Positions 8,317-17,347 are shown, numbered from the stretch's first letter. The stretch: DNA of 64,000 nt from Akkermansiaceae bacterium (GCA_021200315.1 JAJQGU010000053.1:19975-83974); one strand, 5' to 3'. Made by a program: numbers and translations. The notes: generated by a model not told the origin, from the sequence alone.

Positions 8317-10909
8317 TGTCTTGTTTGTTCAGTTCTGGAGGTCGGACGGGGATGCGGATGTAGGATGGCACGGGAAGAGGCAGCAGAGTGGCCTCTGTCG
8401 ACGTTTCCTCGTCGGCCTCTTCTACTTCGGCGGCTGTCGCTTCAAGCGGCGTGCTGGAGATATTTTGAACCGCTCCGCTGCCGTCTTTATATTTAGGACT
8501 GAGTTTGAGATCGCAGCCATAGGGATCGCTGCCCTCGAGCGCGGGAGACAGGGGCAGAATGGGGGCGATTGGCAGAATGCGCGAAAGGACGCGCGGTCCG
8601 CTGGCTGACATGAAATCGAGCAGGCTCGGCGTTTCCTCGCCATGGATGTTGCATGCAGGGATGGTGAGATCGCCCTTGGGCAGGTATTCCATATACGTGT
8701 TGCGCACGTAGGTGGATTTGCCGTCGCGTGTCTGGGATTCATAGCAATACATAGTAGCGCGGCGTCCCGAGAGCGCACAGATTTCGACTGCTTCCACGGT
8801 GTCGGGCATGGCGATGTCCCTGCCGGGCAGCACCTCTTCCGCCATAGTGAGCGCCGCACCGAGAACCGGGGCGCATGTGTCCGACGAAAAGGCGTTGGGA
8901 TAAATGGCGCTGCGTCCGTTGACAAAGCCGATCCAAACACCGCAGGTCACTTGCGAGGTATACCCGAACAGCCAGTTGTCGGCGAAGTCATAGTTCGTTC
9001 CCGTCTTGACTGCGCCCTTGAAGCCGGGGGGCAGATGATTCTGGACGCGAATCGCCGAACCGTCCTTGAGGGAATCCTGCAGAATGGAGTGAATTTGCCA
9101 CGCGATGCTGGAATCGAGCGCCTTTGTGTGGGTATAGCCGCGGCGCGCGGTTACTTGAGGAGCTTCCCAGAGAGTATTGCCGTGAGTGTCCGTGATTCTG
9201 GTGATGAAATAAGTGGATTTGAGGCGTGTCCCCATGTTGGGGAGAGCGGTGTAGGCCATGGCCATCTGCAGCATGGAGACGGGCTCGGTGCCTACGTAAA
9301 TGCGGGGATAGTAGACGGGATTAGCCTCGGTGCTGCCGGGGTTGCGCTGGGGTTCTGAGATGCCGAGTTGTTTGAGAATCTCGATGAAGGGGCGGCTGCC
9401 CAAGGCGATGCCCAATCTCAGAGATGCGGATATTTTGGACTGGGAGAGCGCCTTGCGCGCGGAAACGCTGTCTTCATAACGTCCCTTTACCGTCTCGATA
9501 CCCCATTCGCCAAGAATGCCTTCAGAACCACCAATGCCGGTCAGGCGATTATCGATCGCGTCGTCTACCAGTCGTGAGGTGGGATTGTAGCCCTGCTGAA
9601 AGGCGGCCATGTAGAGCATGGGGAGAATGGCCGTGCCGGGCGGGCGGGCGCCGTTGCGGATAATATCGTAGTTGTCGCGGGCGAAATCGCGCCCCCCATG
9701 GTAGGCCAAGATGCCTCCGGTCGAGTTGTCGAGCATGAGCACGCAACCATCGAGATATTTGTGTTTTTGTGAATCGGGTGCGTTTTTGTCCGCAAAGAGC
9801 ACATGTTTGTAATCCTCGTGCTTTTCGATTTTTTCGAGCTGTTCCTTCAGGGCGGCGCCCGTGGCGTCCTGAAGCTTTTTGTCGAGCGTGGTGTAGATGC
9901 GGATGCCGGAGCTTTTGACGATCTCTTCCCCGCGCACTTTGTCTTCAAACAGGTTGATGGCCTGTTGCTCGATCAGTTTGTGGATGTGCGAGGTCTGGCG
10001 GCGGAGAGGGCGAGGATTAATCCCCAGGGGGAGGGCTTTGAGCCGTTCGGTCTCCTGATAGCTTAGATAGCCGCTGCGGCGCATGCGATCCAGCACGTCA
10101 TTGCGCCACTGGACGTTGCCTTCGGGATTCCTGATGGGGTTGAACGTCTCTGGGTTTTTGATCAAGGCGGCCAGTGACGCGGATTCGCGTACGGTGAGGT
10201 CTTTCGGCTCTTTGCCAAAATAGCCGAGAGAAGCGGCTCGAATGCCGTAATATCCACGCCCGAAGCAGATTCTGTTGAGATAGAATTCGAGGATCTGTTC
10301 TTTGCTGTACTTCTCCTCAATGCGCATGGCCAAGAATATCTCCACAATCTTTCGCCCGTATTTGCCTTCGTTTCTGGCTTCGGCACGGCGTTCGAGATCA
10401 TAGGCGTTGCGGGCCAGCTGCTGCGTGATGGTTGAGGCTCCCTGATTGGCATGGCCTCCCGCCTTGAACAATTGCAGCGCGGCGCGCGCGATCCCGACGG
10501 GGTCATAGCCCTTGTGTTCTCTGAAGCGGGAATCTTCCTGGGCGATGACGGCGTTGATCAGGTTGTCCGATATGTCTTTGAGAGGCACATAGCTGCGGTT
10601 TTCATCGAAAATGCGCCCCATTTCCTCCCCGTTTCTGTCGAAAATGATGCAGGGGCGGTCGAGGTTGTTGATGTTTTCCAGATCGAATTCTTCGGCCCAT
10701 TTTTTGTAGGGTGAGGTGAAGAAGTCGAAGGCGAGCCAGCCGCAGAGAACTCCTGCGGCGGCGATGACGAGTAGCGTGATCAGCAGGCGCACGAGAAAAC
10801 GGCGGAGACGCGGTGTCTTCTCTCCCCGGCCTCCCCGCCGCTGCGGATCATGTTTTCGCCGTTGAGCCTGCGCTCGCCTGCGCAGCTGGAAATCATCCAA
10901 TTCATCCAT
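8294..10909 (-). CDS. Class A penicillin-binding protein with degenerate transpeptidase site
   Basis: 871 residues: a basic cytosolic N-terminus, one membrane segment (LLITLLVIAAAGVLCGWLAF, ~residues 42-61), a GT51 glycosyltransferase domain (AQEDSRFREHKGYDPVGIARA and GASTITQQLARN, with catalytic Glu in EDSRF) and a transpeptidase-like domain. The GT51 half should polymerise lipid II. In the second half the usual G-S-x-F-K-P is replaced by GTAILP: Thr426 stands where the acylated Ser should be and Leu429 where the Lys should be. The SxN motif reads SKI, while KTGT is intact. The enzyme therefore may have lost cross-linking activity. It heads the operon with the unknown 474-residue protein, queF and queC. 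Confidence 0.88.
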   Translation of the reverse strand: MDELDDFQLRRRAQAQRRKHDPQRRGGRGEKTPRLRRFLVRLLITLLVIAAAGVLCGWLAFDFFTSPYKKWAEEFDLENINNLDRPCIIFDRNGEEMGRIFDENRSYVPLKDISDNLINAVIAQEDSRFREHKGYDPVGIARAALQLFKAGGHANQGASTITQQLARNAYDLERRAEARNEGKYGRKIVEIFLAMRIEEKYSKEQILEFYLNRICFGRGYYGIRAASLGYFGKEPKDLTVRESASLAALIKNPETFNPIRNPEGNVQWRNDVLDRMRRSGYLSYQETERLKALPLGINPRPLRRQTSHIHKLIEQQAINLFEDKVRGEEIVKSSGIRIYTTLDKKLQDATGAALKEQLEKIEKHEDYKHVLFADKNAPDSQKHKYLDGCVLMLDNSTGGILAYHGGRDFARDNYDIIRNGARPPGTAILPMLYMAAFQQGYNPTSRLVDDAIDNRLTGIGGSEGILGEWGIETVKGRYEDSVSARKALSQSKISASLRLGIALGSRPFIEILKQLGISEPQRNPGSTEANPVYYPRIYVGTEPVSMLQMAMAYTALPNMGTRLKSTYFITRITDTHGNTLWEAPQVTARRGYTHTKALDSSIAWQIHSILQDSLKDGSAIRVQNHLPPGFKGAVKTGTNYDFADNWLFGYTSQVTCGVWIGFVNGRSAIYPNAFSSDTCAPVLGAALTMAEEVLPGRDIAMPDTVEAVEICALSGRRATMYCYESQTRDGKSTYVRNTYMEYLPKGDLTIPACNIHGEETPSLLDFMSASGPRVLSRILPIAPILPLSPALEGSDPYGCDLKLSPKYKDGSGAVQNISSTPLEATAAEVEEADEETSTEATLLPLPVPSYIRIPVRPPELNKQDNGYQRAE

Positions 10910-11024
10910 TGTGGAAAGTTATAGAGAACTTGTGGAAATACTATCAGAGCCTGCGGGGAAAGCAAGGCGAAAGCCTGTCGCGATTTGTATACGCCGCCAA
11001 TTCGGCGATGACGAGCCGGCGTTT

Positions 11025-11234
11025 TTATTTGTTGCGGGCGCTGCAATTGGGACAGCGGGGGAACGCTCCTTTCCGGATGAAGCGGTAGCCGCAGAGGCGG
11101 CAGATGCGATGCGTCTTCCTGCGCTTCATGCGGCGAAGCTTGGCGCTGAGGGCGGAAGCGGAAAAGATCGCGAGCACGCCGGCCATGCCGATGAACGCCA
11201 AGTCCAGCATCCATTCATCCGGAGTAAACGTCAT
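11025..11234 (-). CDS. Small membrane protein with zinc-ribbon tail
   Basis: About 69 residues: one membrane helix near the N-terminus (LDLAFIGMAGVLAIFSASAL), a basic stretch (KLRRMKRRK), and a C-terminal zinc ribbon with two Cys pairs (CRLCG and CPNC). The ATG at 11234 overlaps the stop of the tonB-like gene as ATGA and is preceded by GGAGGAG, a clear ribosome site, so this start is preferred over the one at 11252. It is the last gene of the serS-exbB-exbD-tonB operon. The ribbon is predicted to face the cytosol. Role unknown. Confidence 0.65.
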   Translation of the reverse strand: MTFTPDEWMLDLAFIGMAGVLAIFSASALSAKLRRMKRRKTHRICRLCGYRFIRKGAFPRCPNCSARNK

Positions 11235-11959
11235 GGCGAAATCTCCTCCCATTCAATTGACAGCAGAGCGCTTCGCATGGCGGGGGAAAATGACCACCGG
11301 GCATCCCGGAGAAAGGCTGCGGCTGCGCGATCCGCTTCGGATGAGCCGGAACTTTCCATGAGTGTGAGCTGCTCTGGGCGGCCGTCGCTGCCAAGGACTA
11401 CGAGGAAGGAACTTTTCCTGCCGACCCAACCTGGGTCTGCATCATGCGGATGAGGAGGACGGTGCGCGAGAGCCCCCCATGACATGGGAACCCGCAGCAG
11501 GTTCGGCATGACGGAAGGCGCTTCCAAGGGGCTCTCTTTTGTATCTTCCCGTTCGGTCGGGGGAAGCACGGGCTCCTGTGCGAGAGTATAAGAGAACGGT
11601 ACCGGCGAAAGCCGGCGAGGTATGGGAACAGGAGCTGGATTCGATCTGACATCGGTGTGCAGCGGAAAGCTGGTTCTGGACTTTTGTGCGGGATCCACCT
11701 GCGCCGGAAATCCTCTCCTGAGGACGGAGCGGCTGTCGAGTGAGAACAGTAATTGCCGATTGTTCTGGGCAATGTAGAAAATCTGCCCCGGCAGGGCAGG
11801 CGTCCTCTGCTTGGGAAACTTCACCCGACTTGCGAAAAGCAGACCTGCGTAAAGCCCGGCTCCCAGCAGGAGGAAGACCGGCATGTAACTTTTGATGCGC
11901 CCCCTTCGGACGAAAAATGTCAAAAGTTCCTGGAAATCAATTTTTTGAACCTTTTTCAT
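11231..11959 (-). CDS. TonB-like energy-transducing protein
   Basis: 242 residues: a short cytosolic N-terminus, a membrane anchor (YMPVFLLLGAGLYAGLLFA, ~residues 25-43), a long Pro/Ser-rich periplasmic linker, and a C-terminal alpha/beta part (FLVVLGSDGRPEQLTLMESS, then ADRAAAAFLRDARWSF) with the G-x-V/P pattern of TonB C-terminal domains. TonB-type proteins pass the energy of the ExbB/ExbD motor to outer-membrane receptors. It lies directly after exbD. Similarity is by architecture; the sequence is divergent. Confidence 0.6.
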   Translation of the reverse strand: MKKVQKIDFQELLTFFVRRGRIKSYMPVFLLLGAGLYAGLLFASRVKFPKQRTPALPGQIFYIAQNNRQLLFSLDSRSVLRRGFPAQVDPAQKSRTSFPLHTDVRSNPAPVPIPRRLSPVPFSYTLAQEPVLPPTEREDTKESPLEAPSVMPNLLRVPMSWGALAHRPPHPHDADPGWVGRKSSFLVVLGSDGRPEQLTLMESSGSSEADRAAAAFLRDARWSFSPAMRSALLSIEWEEISP

Positions 11960-11962
11960 CCA

Positions 11963-12403
11963 TCAGTGTCCGGGTTCGGCCGCGCTGGCGCAATGCATGC
12001 CCTTTGAAAGCACGAGATCAATGACGCTCTGCATCATGCCGAGAGAGATGCTTTTGTCGGCGTAGAGAACTATTGTCAGGTGATGGCGGTGCTCTTGGGG
12101 CGTTTTTTCGATTAATTCATCAAACTCTCTCGATAGACCTCTCACGCCGTCTTTGATCAATTTGCTTTCCAGAAAGCAGCGGGGAGAGTCGCCGGGGGTG
12201 ATGGTCAGCACGCGCATGTAGGCCGGGTCATAGGTGCCGATGTGATAGCGCGATTCCGCCGGCACGACGGAAACGCCGTAACGGGGCAGAATGCTCGAGC
12301 TGATCAGGGTGAGCACGAACACGAGAATGACGACATTCAGCCCTACGCTTCCCAGTATGAGAAACGAAGGGGTAGGCAGAGTGGAGCGAATGGGAGGCGT
12401 CAT
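11963..12403 (-). CDS. ExbD/TolR-like protein lacking the membrane Asp
   Basis: 146 residues with one N-terminal membrane helix (FLILGSVGLNVVILVFVLTLI) and a periplasmic domain, the ExbD/TolR plan. In ExbD and TolR the helix carries one Asp that takes part in proton passage; here position 23 is Asn (codon AAT) and the helix has no acidic residue. The periplasmic end (HLTIVLYADKSISLGMMQSVIDL) matches the family. Its ATG overlaps the exbB-like stop as ATGA. Either the motor works differently or it is inactive. Confidence 0.72.
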   Translation of the reverse strand: MTPPIRSTLPTPSFLILGSVGLNVVILVFVLTLISSSILPRYGVSVVPAESRYHIGTYDPAYMRVLTITPGDSPRCFLESKLIKDGVRGLSREFDELIEKTPQEHRHHLTIVLYADKSISLGMMQSVIDLVLSKGMHCASAAEPGH

Positions 12404-13041
12404 GAGACAGCGGTCGGCGGTTGGAGGCCGTTCATCCGCGCATCGGCGATCATGTGCACGGTTTCCAGAGCCGCACGATGCACTTTGTTGATCAGTTTGC
12501 GGGCGCGTGATGAAAGATAGACGTAGAACAAATAGGCTGGGATGGCCAGCGCGATGCCCATGGCCGAAGCCAGCAAAGCCTGGTGGACGGCATGCGACAT
12601 TTCCAGCGCGGGCACGCGGCCTTCAAGAATATTGGGCTGGTTGTAAAAGCGGATCAGTGCCAGAATGGTGCCGAACATGCCGAGCAGAGGCGTTACCATG
12701 GCCGTTACCAAAAGCCCCCGGATGTTTTTCTCGATCCGGTAGGTTTCAAGCTGGACAGCCTCTGTGGCAATATCGCGCAATTCAGTGCGCGGGAGAGAAG
12801 GGCGGGAGAGCACGGCCTCCACCACGCGAGCCGTGGGCCCCGGCAGCAAGGCAGCTTCGTGCTGTGCCTCTCCATAGGCTCTCTTGCGGAGCAGGGCGGA
12901 GAGGCCGCGCAGGAAATCGCCCGAGTTGATGTTGACCCGATGAAAGTAGAACAGCCTTTCGCCGATTACGCCCATCGCGTACACGGCGAAGAAACTCATT
13001 ACCCAGAAAAGCGGTCCGATGTTGTCGATCAATTCTTTCAT
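12400..13041 (-). CDS. ExbB/TolQ/MotA-type proton channel protein
   Basis: 213 residues with three membrane helices: ~12-30 (FWVMSFFAVYAMGVIGERL), ~112-135 (LLVTAMVTPLLGMFGTILALI) and ~155-175 (LLASAMGIALAIPAYLFYVYL). The second contains the family signature TPLLGMFGT and the third the GIALAIPA block. The Thr that usually precedes this block in E. coli ExbB appears here as Ser. It forms the channel of a TonB- or Tol-type motor with the ExbD-like partner. Its start overlaps the serS stop as ATGA. Confidence 0.82.
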   Translation of the reverse strand: MKELIDNIGPLFWVMSFFAVYAMGVIGERLFYFHRVNINSGDFLRGLSALLRKRAYGEAQHEAALLPGPTARVVEAVLSRPSLPRTELRDIATEAVQLETYRIEKNIRGLLVTAMVTPLLGMFGTILALIRFYNQPNILEGRVPALEMSHAVHQALLASAMGIALAIPAYLFYVYLSSRARKLINKVHRAALETVHMIADARMNGLQPPTAVS

Positions 13042-14333
13042 TGCCTTTCAACGTGTTGAGCCACTGGTCTGATGCAGTCGCTTCCGTAATAAGGGACAAG
13101 CGCCGCGGGGAGCTTCACCGAGCCGTCCGGCTGCTGGCATTGTTCAAGAAGAGCGACGTAGAGCCTTGGCAGAGCCGTGCCCGAACCATTGAGCGTGTGG
13201 CAGAAGCGGTTTCTTCCTCCGGCATCCTTGCAGCGCAGGCGCATGCGGCGAGCCTGGTAATCCGTGAAGCATGAACAGGATGAGACTTCGAGATATTGGC
13301 CCTGGCCGGGCGCCCACACTTCGATATCGTATGTCTTGGCGGAGGAGAACCCCAAGTCACCCGTACAGAGCTCGATTACCCGGTAGTGCAGACCGAGTTT
13401 TTGAAGGATGGATTCCGCGTGGGAAAGAAGTGTCTCAAGCTCTGCAAACGAATCCTCCGGCTTGAGAATTTGTACAAGCTCAACTTTGTCGAATTGGTGG
13501 ATGCGGATCATGCCTTTGTTGTCCCGCCCGGCGGAGCCGGCTTCGCGGCGGAAGCAGGGAGTGTAGGCTGTCAATTTGATCGGGAGCTCGGCCTCCATCA
13601 CGATCGTGTCGCGATAGAGATTGGTGACGGGCACTTCGGCCGTGGGCGCCAAGAACATCTGTTGGCCTTCGGTGCCGTACATGTCGTCTTCGAATTTTGG
13701 GAGCTGGCCGGTGCCTTCCATACATTCGCGCTTCACAATGAACGGCACTCCCACTTCCTGATAGCCGTTTTCCCGCGTTTGCGTATCGAGCAGGAAGTTG
13801 ATCAGGGCGCGTTCCAGCCGTGCGCCGCGTCCTCGATAGACCACGAAACCCGAGCCGGCGATGCGAATGGCGTCCTCAAAGGAAATCAGGCCGAGCGAGG
13901 AGGCGAGCTCCACATGATTCCTCGGGTTTTCGATGGCCGGCTTTTCCCCCCATGTCTTGATCTCGGGATTGGCTGTTTCGTCCAAACCTACGGGGCACCC
14001 TTCATGCGGCAGGTTGGGGATGCCCATCAGCAGTCCGTTCAATTCCATGGCGACGGCTTCGGATTCCGCCTCCAGCTCTTTGATGCGTCTGCCGATGGCA
14101 TGCATGTGAGTTTCAAGCTCCGAAGTGTCCTGACTTTGCCTTTTGAGTATGCCGATTTGCTTGGACGACGAGTTGCGTTCGGACTGAAGCTGTTGTTTTT
14201 CTGTTTCTGCACGGCGCCTTTTGTCGTCGCAGGCGAGAACGCGGTCGACCAAGCGCCACGCATCGCCTCCGCGCCGGCGGAGCCGTTCTTTCACTTCTTC
14301 CGGCCTCTCTCTGATCAAACGAATGTCAAGCAT
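13038..14333 (-). CDS. serS: Seryl-tRNA synthetase
   Basis: Charges tRNA-Ser with serine. The N-terminal half is a long coiled coil (MLDIRLIRERPEEVKERLRRR onward, to ~residue 105) that grips the tRNA's long arm. The class II catalytic core follows, with motif 2 in CFRREAGSAGRDNKGMIRIHQF (arginine contacting ATP) and motif 3 near NGSGTALPRLYVALLEQ. The ATG at 14333 gives the standard MLDIRLIRE start and 431 residues; the frame is open further upstream. It is unusual that the exbB-like gene starts inside its stop codon, tying translation of a motor protein to a tRNA synthetase. Confidence 0.95.
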   Translation of the reverse strand: MLDIRLIRERPEEVKERLRRRGGDAWRLVDRVLACDDKRRRAETEKQQLQSERNSSSKQIGILKRQSQDTSELETHMHAIGRRIKELEAESEAVAMELNGLLMGIPNLPHEGCPVGLDETANPEIKTWGEKPAIENPRNHVELASSLGLISFEDAIRIAGSGFVVYRGRGARLERALINFLLDTQTRENGYQEVGVPFIVKRECMEGTGQLPKFEDDMYGTEGQQMFLAPTAEVPVTNLYRDTIVMEAELPIKLTAYTPCFRREAGSAGRDNKGMIRIHQFDKVELVQILKPEDSFAELETLLSHAESILQKLGLHYRVIELCTGDLGFSSAKTYDIEVWAPGQGQYLEVSSCSCFTDYQARRMRLRCKDAGGRNRFCHTLNGSGTALPRLYVALLEQCQQPDGSVKLPAALVPYYGSDCIRPVAQHVERQ

Positions 14334-14626
14334 AGCGGAAACCAGTGTAATCGACAGGGCTTTCTCTTCAAGCTTGAAGTGCGTCCGCAGGATTCCATGC
14401 GGCCTTTCTCCGACTTCACTCTTGTGCCTTTGCACTGATGAAATTCATGGAATCGAACGCATCTTTCAAATACAGCATGTTTTCTCAGAGGGTAGACTTT
14501 ACGGGCAGAGATTCTCCGAGGGAAACGGGAACATGAAGCAATGTCGGCATGTTTTTCCTTGCATAGGGAAGGCCGGCGCCTTATATTCGGGCGGTATTTC
14601 GGAAGCGTGACCCGCGAGAAAGTGAT

Positions 14627-16489
14627 ATGCAGAAGAAACGCATGGCAGGAGTGTTGATGCCTCTGTTTTCATTGCGCCGTGAAAACGACCATGGCATCGG
14701 AGATTTGTGCGCCTTGAGAGAATGGGTCGATTGGGCAGCGGATCACGGCGTGAGTTTCCTGCAATTGCTCCCGGTGAACGCGCTGGGTTCGGAGCCTTCG
14801 CCATCCCCTTATTCGGCGATCAGCTCCGTGGCGTTGGAGCCTCTCTATCTTTCTCTGGAGCCATGGGCTCTCCCCGGTATGTCAGAGCGCATCATCTTTC
14901 CGCCGGAGGATTTGCCGCCCCTGATGTTTCCGGCGGGGCCGGATTTAGTGGATTACTCCCGAGTGCGCCTTTGGAAGAAGAGCGTGCTTCACCAAGCTTG
15001 GCGCGCGTTCTCTTCGGAAGAGGAATATCGGATGCTGCGTCCGCACTTCCGGCAGTGGGCGTTGGAGCAGGGGGACTGGTTGAATGATTTCGCCTGTTTC
15101 AGCGTGGCTTCACATTTGTTCGGCACCAGTGACTGGTGGAAATGGCCGGAGCAGGATCCGAATCGAGTGCGGCTGATTGCGGGAGAATATCGGGACAGGC
15201 TCGATTATGAAAAATGGCTGCAATGGCTATGCTATTACCAGTGGAAGCTTCTTCGGGCCTACGCGGAGCTTCGCGGCGTGGCTTTGATGGGCGATATGCC
15301 GATCGGCGTTTCGATGGCCAGCTCCGATGTGTTCTTTGAGCGGAGAAATTTCGATATGGAGTGGAGCGGCGGAGCGCCCGCGGAAGGCGATTTCGCCGAC
15401 GATCCTTTCACCGGAAAATGGGGGCAGAACTGGGGCGTTCCCCTCTATCGCTGGGATGAGATGGAGAAGGACGGTTTCCGGTGGTGGAAGCGGCGCGTGC
15501 GGCGTATGGCGAAGATATTCAGCATATGCCGCATCGATCACATTCTGGGCTTTTATCGCATTTACGCCTTCCCTTGGAAGCCGGAGGACAACCCAGTCTA
15601 CCTCCATCTCACCCCCGACGAGGCGGCGGCGCGTTGCGGCGGCCGGCGCCCGGGGTTCAAGCCGTGTCCGGATGACACGCCGCAGAACAGACGAAGCAAT
15701 CTGACGCACGGTGATCGTTTGCTGCGTGTCCTGCTTGAGGCTGTCCCCGGCATGCGCATGGTGGGGGAGGATCTCGGCTGCGTGCCTGATTATGTGCGGC
15801 CGGACATGAGCATGCTGCGCATAGCGGGGTTCAAGATTCCTCACTGGGAGATTGAAGAAGGGCGCATCATTCCGGGAAGCCGGTACAATCCCTGCTCCTT
15901 CGCCGTTTATACGACGCATGACTTCGCCCCTTTCATGGAGTCTTGGAATGAGTGGTGGCAGGGCGTGCGAGCCTGGCTGGATGTGAGAGAACGCGCGGAG
16001 GAGCTGGAGGAAAGAAAACGCAATGAATTGAAGAATAAATATGAAGATTGCCGTCGGGTGTTGCTTTGGTTTGCCGATTATTGCGGCATGCAGCAGGAAA
16101 AAGTGATGAGTCCGTGGACTGAGGGCGTCAAGGATAAGCTCTACCGAGCCTTGTTTTCTTCCCGTTCAAATTATACCTCTCTGATGTGGACGGAATTGTT
16201 CGATGAAGCGAGGCGACTCAACATCCCGGGTACTGTCGGCGGTTGTAATTGGAGGCCCCGTATGCCCTTTACCGCCCGCGAGGCGGGAAAACTGCATCAG
16301 TCCGCCTGGCTCCGGGAACTGATTGAGACGAGTGGACGGGCTCCCAGGCCCGGCCTCAGCCGGGAGGAGGCGCTCGGCCAAATTAAGATCCCCGACGCGC
16401 TGCGGATCGGCCGCCGCTTTTTCTCTTCACCGGCAGAGTATGCGCGAGAGCTGGGGAAGACAAAATACGAGTTGCTCAAACAACCGTGA
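14627..16489 (+). CDS. malQ: 4-alpha-glucanotransferase
   Basis: Transfers maltodextrin segments between glucans (amylomaltase, GH77), used in glycogen or maltodextrin breakdown. The 620-residue protein starts KRMAGVLMPLFSLRRENDHGIGDL and has QLLPVNALGSEPSPSPYSAIS, the donor-site loop. MGDMPIGVS and the later CRIDHILGFYR contain the nucleophile region, and GEDLGCVPDYVR contains the acid/base Glu. All are in GH77 order. The length is above the usual ~500, with an insertion around residues 480-540. The next sequence after the stop is the integrase stub of the prophage scar. Confidence 0.93.
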   Translation: MQKKRMAGVLMPLFSLRRENDHGIGDLCALREWVDWAADHGVSFLQLLPVNALGSEPSPSPYSAISSVALEPLYLSLEPWALPGMSERIIFPPEDLPPLMFPAGPDLVDYSRVRLWKKSVLHQAWRAFSSEEEYRMLRPHFRQWALEQGDWLNDFACFSVASHLFGTSDWWKWPEQDPNRVRLIAGEYRDRLDYEKWLQWLCYYQWKLLRAYAELRGVALMGDMPIGVSMASSDVFFERRNFDMEWSGGAPAEGDFADDPFTGKWGQNWGVPLYRWDEMEKDGFRWWKRRVRRMAKIFSICRIDHILGFYRIYAFPWKPEDNPVYLHLTPDEAAARCGGRRPGFKPCPDDTPQNRRSNLTHGDRLLRVLLEAVPGMRMVGEDLGCVPDYVRPDMSMLRIAGFKIPHWEIEEGRIIPGSRYNPCSFAVYTTHDFAPFMESWNEWWQGVRAWLDVRERAEELEERKRNELKNKYEDCRRVLLWFADYCGMQQEKVMSPWTEGVKDKLYRALFSSRSNYTSLMWTELFDEARRLNIPGTVGGCNWRPRMPFTAREAGKLHQSAWLRELIETSGRAPRPGLSREEALGQIKIPDALRIGRRFFSSPAEYARELGKTKYELLKQP

Positions 16490-16497
16490 ACCCTTGA

Positions 16498-16680
16498 CGC
16501 GGGGTGCTGGATTGGGTGCGTGCCGGCGGTGCCGCAAGATGTGGCTCGCAGGGAATGGCAATGGAGCTCGTGGGGCACGACAGCGCGGCCGTGCACGAGG
16601 TGTATATCCGGCCGACGGCGGAACAGCTGGCGGCCGCGGCGGCGGCACTGCCAGTGCTGGATGCAAAAAAAAAGACTTGA
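16498..16680 (+). pseudogene. C-terminal stub of a phage tyrosine integrase
   Basis: The frame reads MELVGHDSAAVHEVYIRPT followed by AEQLAAAAAALPVLDAKKKT and a stop at 16678-16680. LVGH is the histidine box and VYIRPT holds the Tyr nucleophile region of tyrosine recombinases. The rest of the catalytic domain is missing; the frame begins almost at the malQ stop. It is most likely the remains of the integrase that inserted the prophage whose fragments follow. Confidence 0.6.
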
Positions 16681-16761
16681 CAGGAGAAGCGCGTGAGATA
16701 AACTAAGCCCGCACCCACAAGGTGCGTTTTCATATATATTTTTTTGTTTGTTTTTCCCTCA

Positions 16762-16795
16762 CCCCGGCGCAGAAATGCGCCGGGGGCGGTTTTTA
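16762..16795 (+). terminator. Strong rho-independent terminator
   Basis: CCCCGGCGCA at 16762-16771, a GAAA loop and TGCGCCGGGG at 16776-16785, then GCGGTTTTT. A weaker hairpin, CGCACC-CACAA-GGTGCG-TTTT, lies just upstream at 16710-16730. The pair probably ended the integrase transcript and may serve malQ now. Confidence 0.8.
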
Positions 16796-17347
16796 TCTAC
16801 CCCACGGCACACCCTTTGCGAGCCCCCGCCGGGTGAAGGCAGTACTGCGCCTCTGGCCGCGGGGAAGAGGAGCGCGGCGCACGAGGTCGCGGGAGATGAA
16901 GCCGGCCTGCCATGCCTGCGCGAACGTGCGGAACGCGTCCGCCGCATGCGAGCAGGCGTTATGGAGAGGTTCTTTGCGTTCCACGCCGCTCCGCCCCATG
17001 GGAGCGGTCTGGTAGTTCTCCAGCGCGTTCACGCCTGAGATGTGTTCGATGCCGTCAACCAGCACGGGCTCGGAGCAGCGGGCATGGAAAACGCAGTAAC
17101 GAAGGAGCCGCCGTGTCAGGTCAATGGCCGCCCAAATATCCGTTGTGCGCGGCACAATGCGGGAAGGAAGTCCCAGCTTCTGGAAGTGCGACTGGAAGGA
17201 AAGCCCCTGCACTTTATCGCGCTGCGCCGCGTCGTGGGGAAGAATGTGCATGGCAACGGCCTGCCCGCAGCGGGCTTCCCATTCGCGGCACTTGGCGATG
17301 AAGTAATCCAGATTCTTGTTATTGGCCGTGTGATGGTCGAGAATCAA
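16793..17347 (-). pseudogene. Phage terminase large subunit, C-terminal fragment
   Basis: The protein reads LILDHHTANNKNLDYFIAKC, then a central nuclease-like part, then ALENYQTAPMGRSGVERKEP and LHNACSHAADAFRTFAQAW, the closing block of phage large terminases (the Asp in the ADAFR helix belongs to the nuclease centre). The ATPase half is missing. The similarity continues a few codons upstream of the TTG at 17347 (EFLILDHH). The sequence then runs into the polyvalent-protein fragment on the opposite strand. It is thus a broken gene and cannot be functional as a terminase. Confidence 0.6.

Noticed and set aside
13296..14438. 380-codon open frame antisense to serS
   Set aside because: Shadow of serS; no motif.
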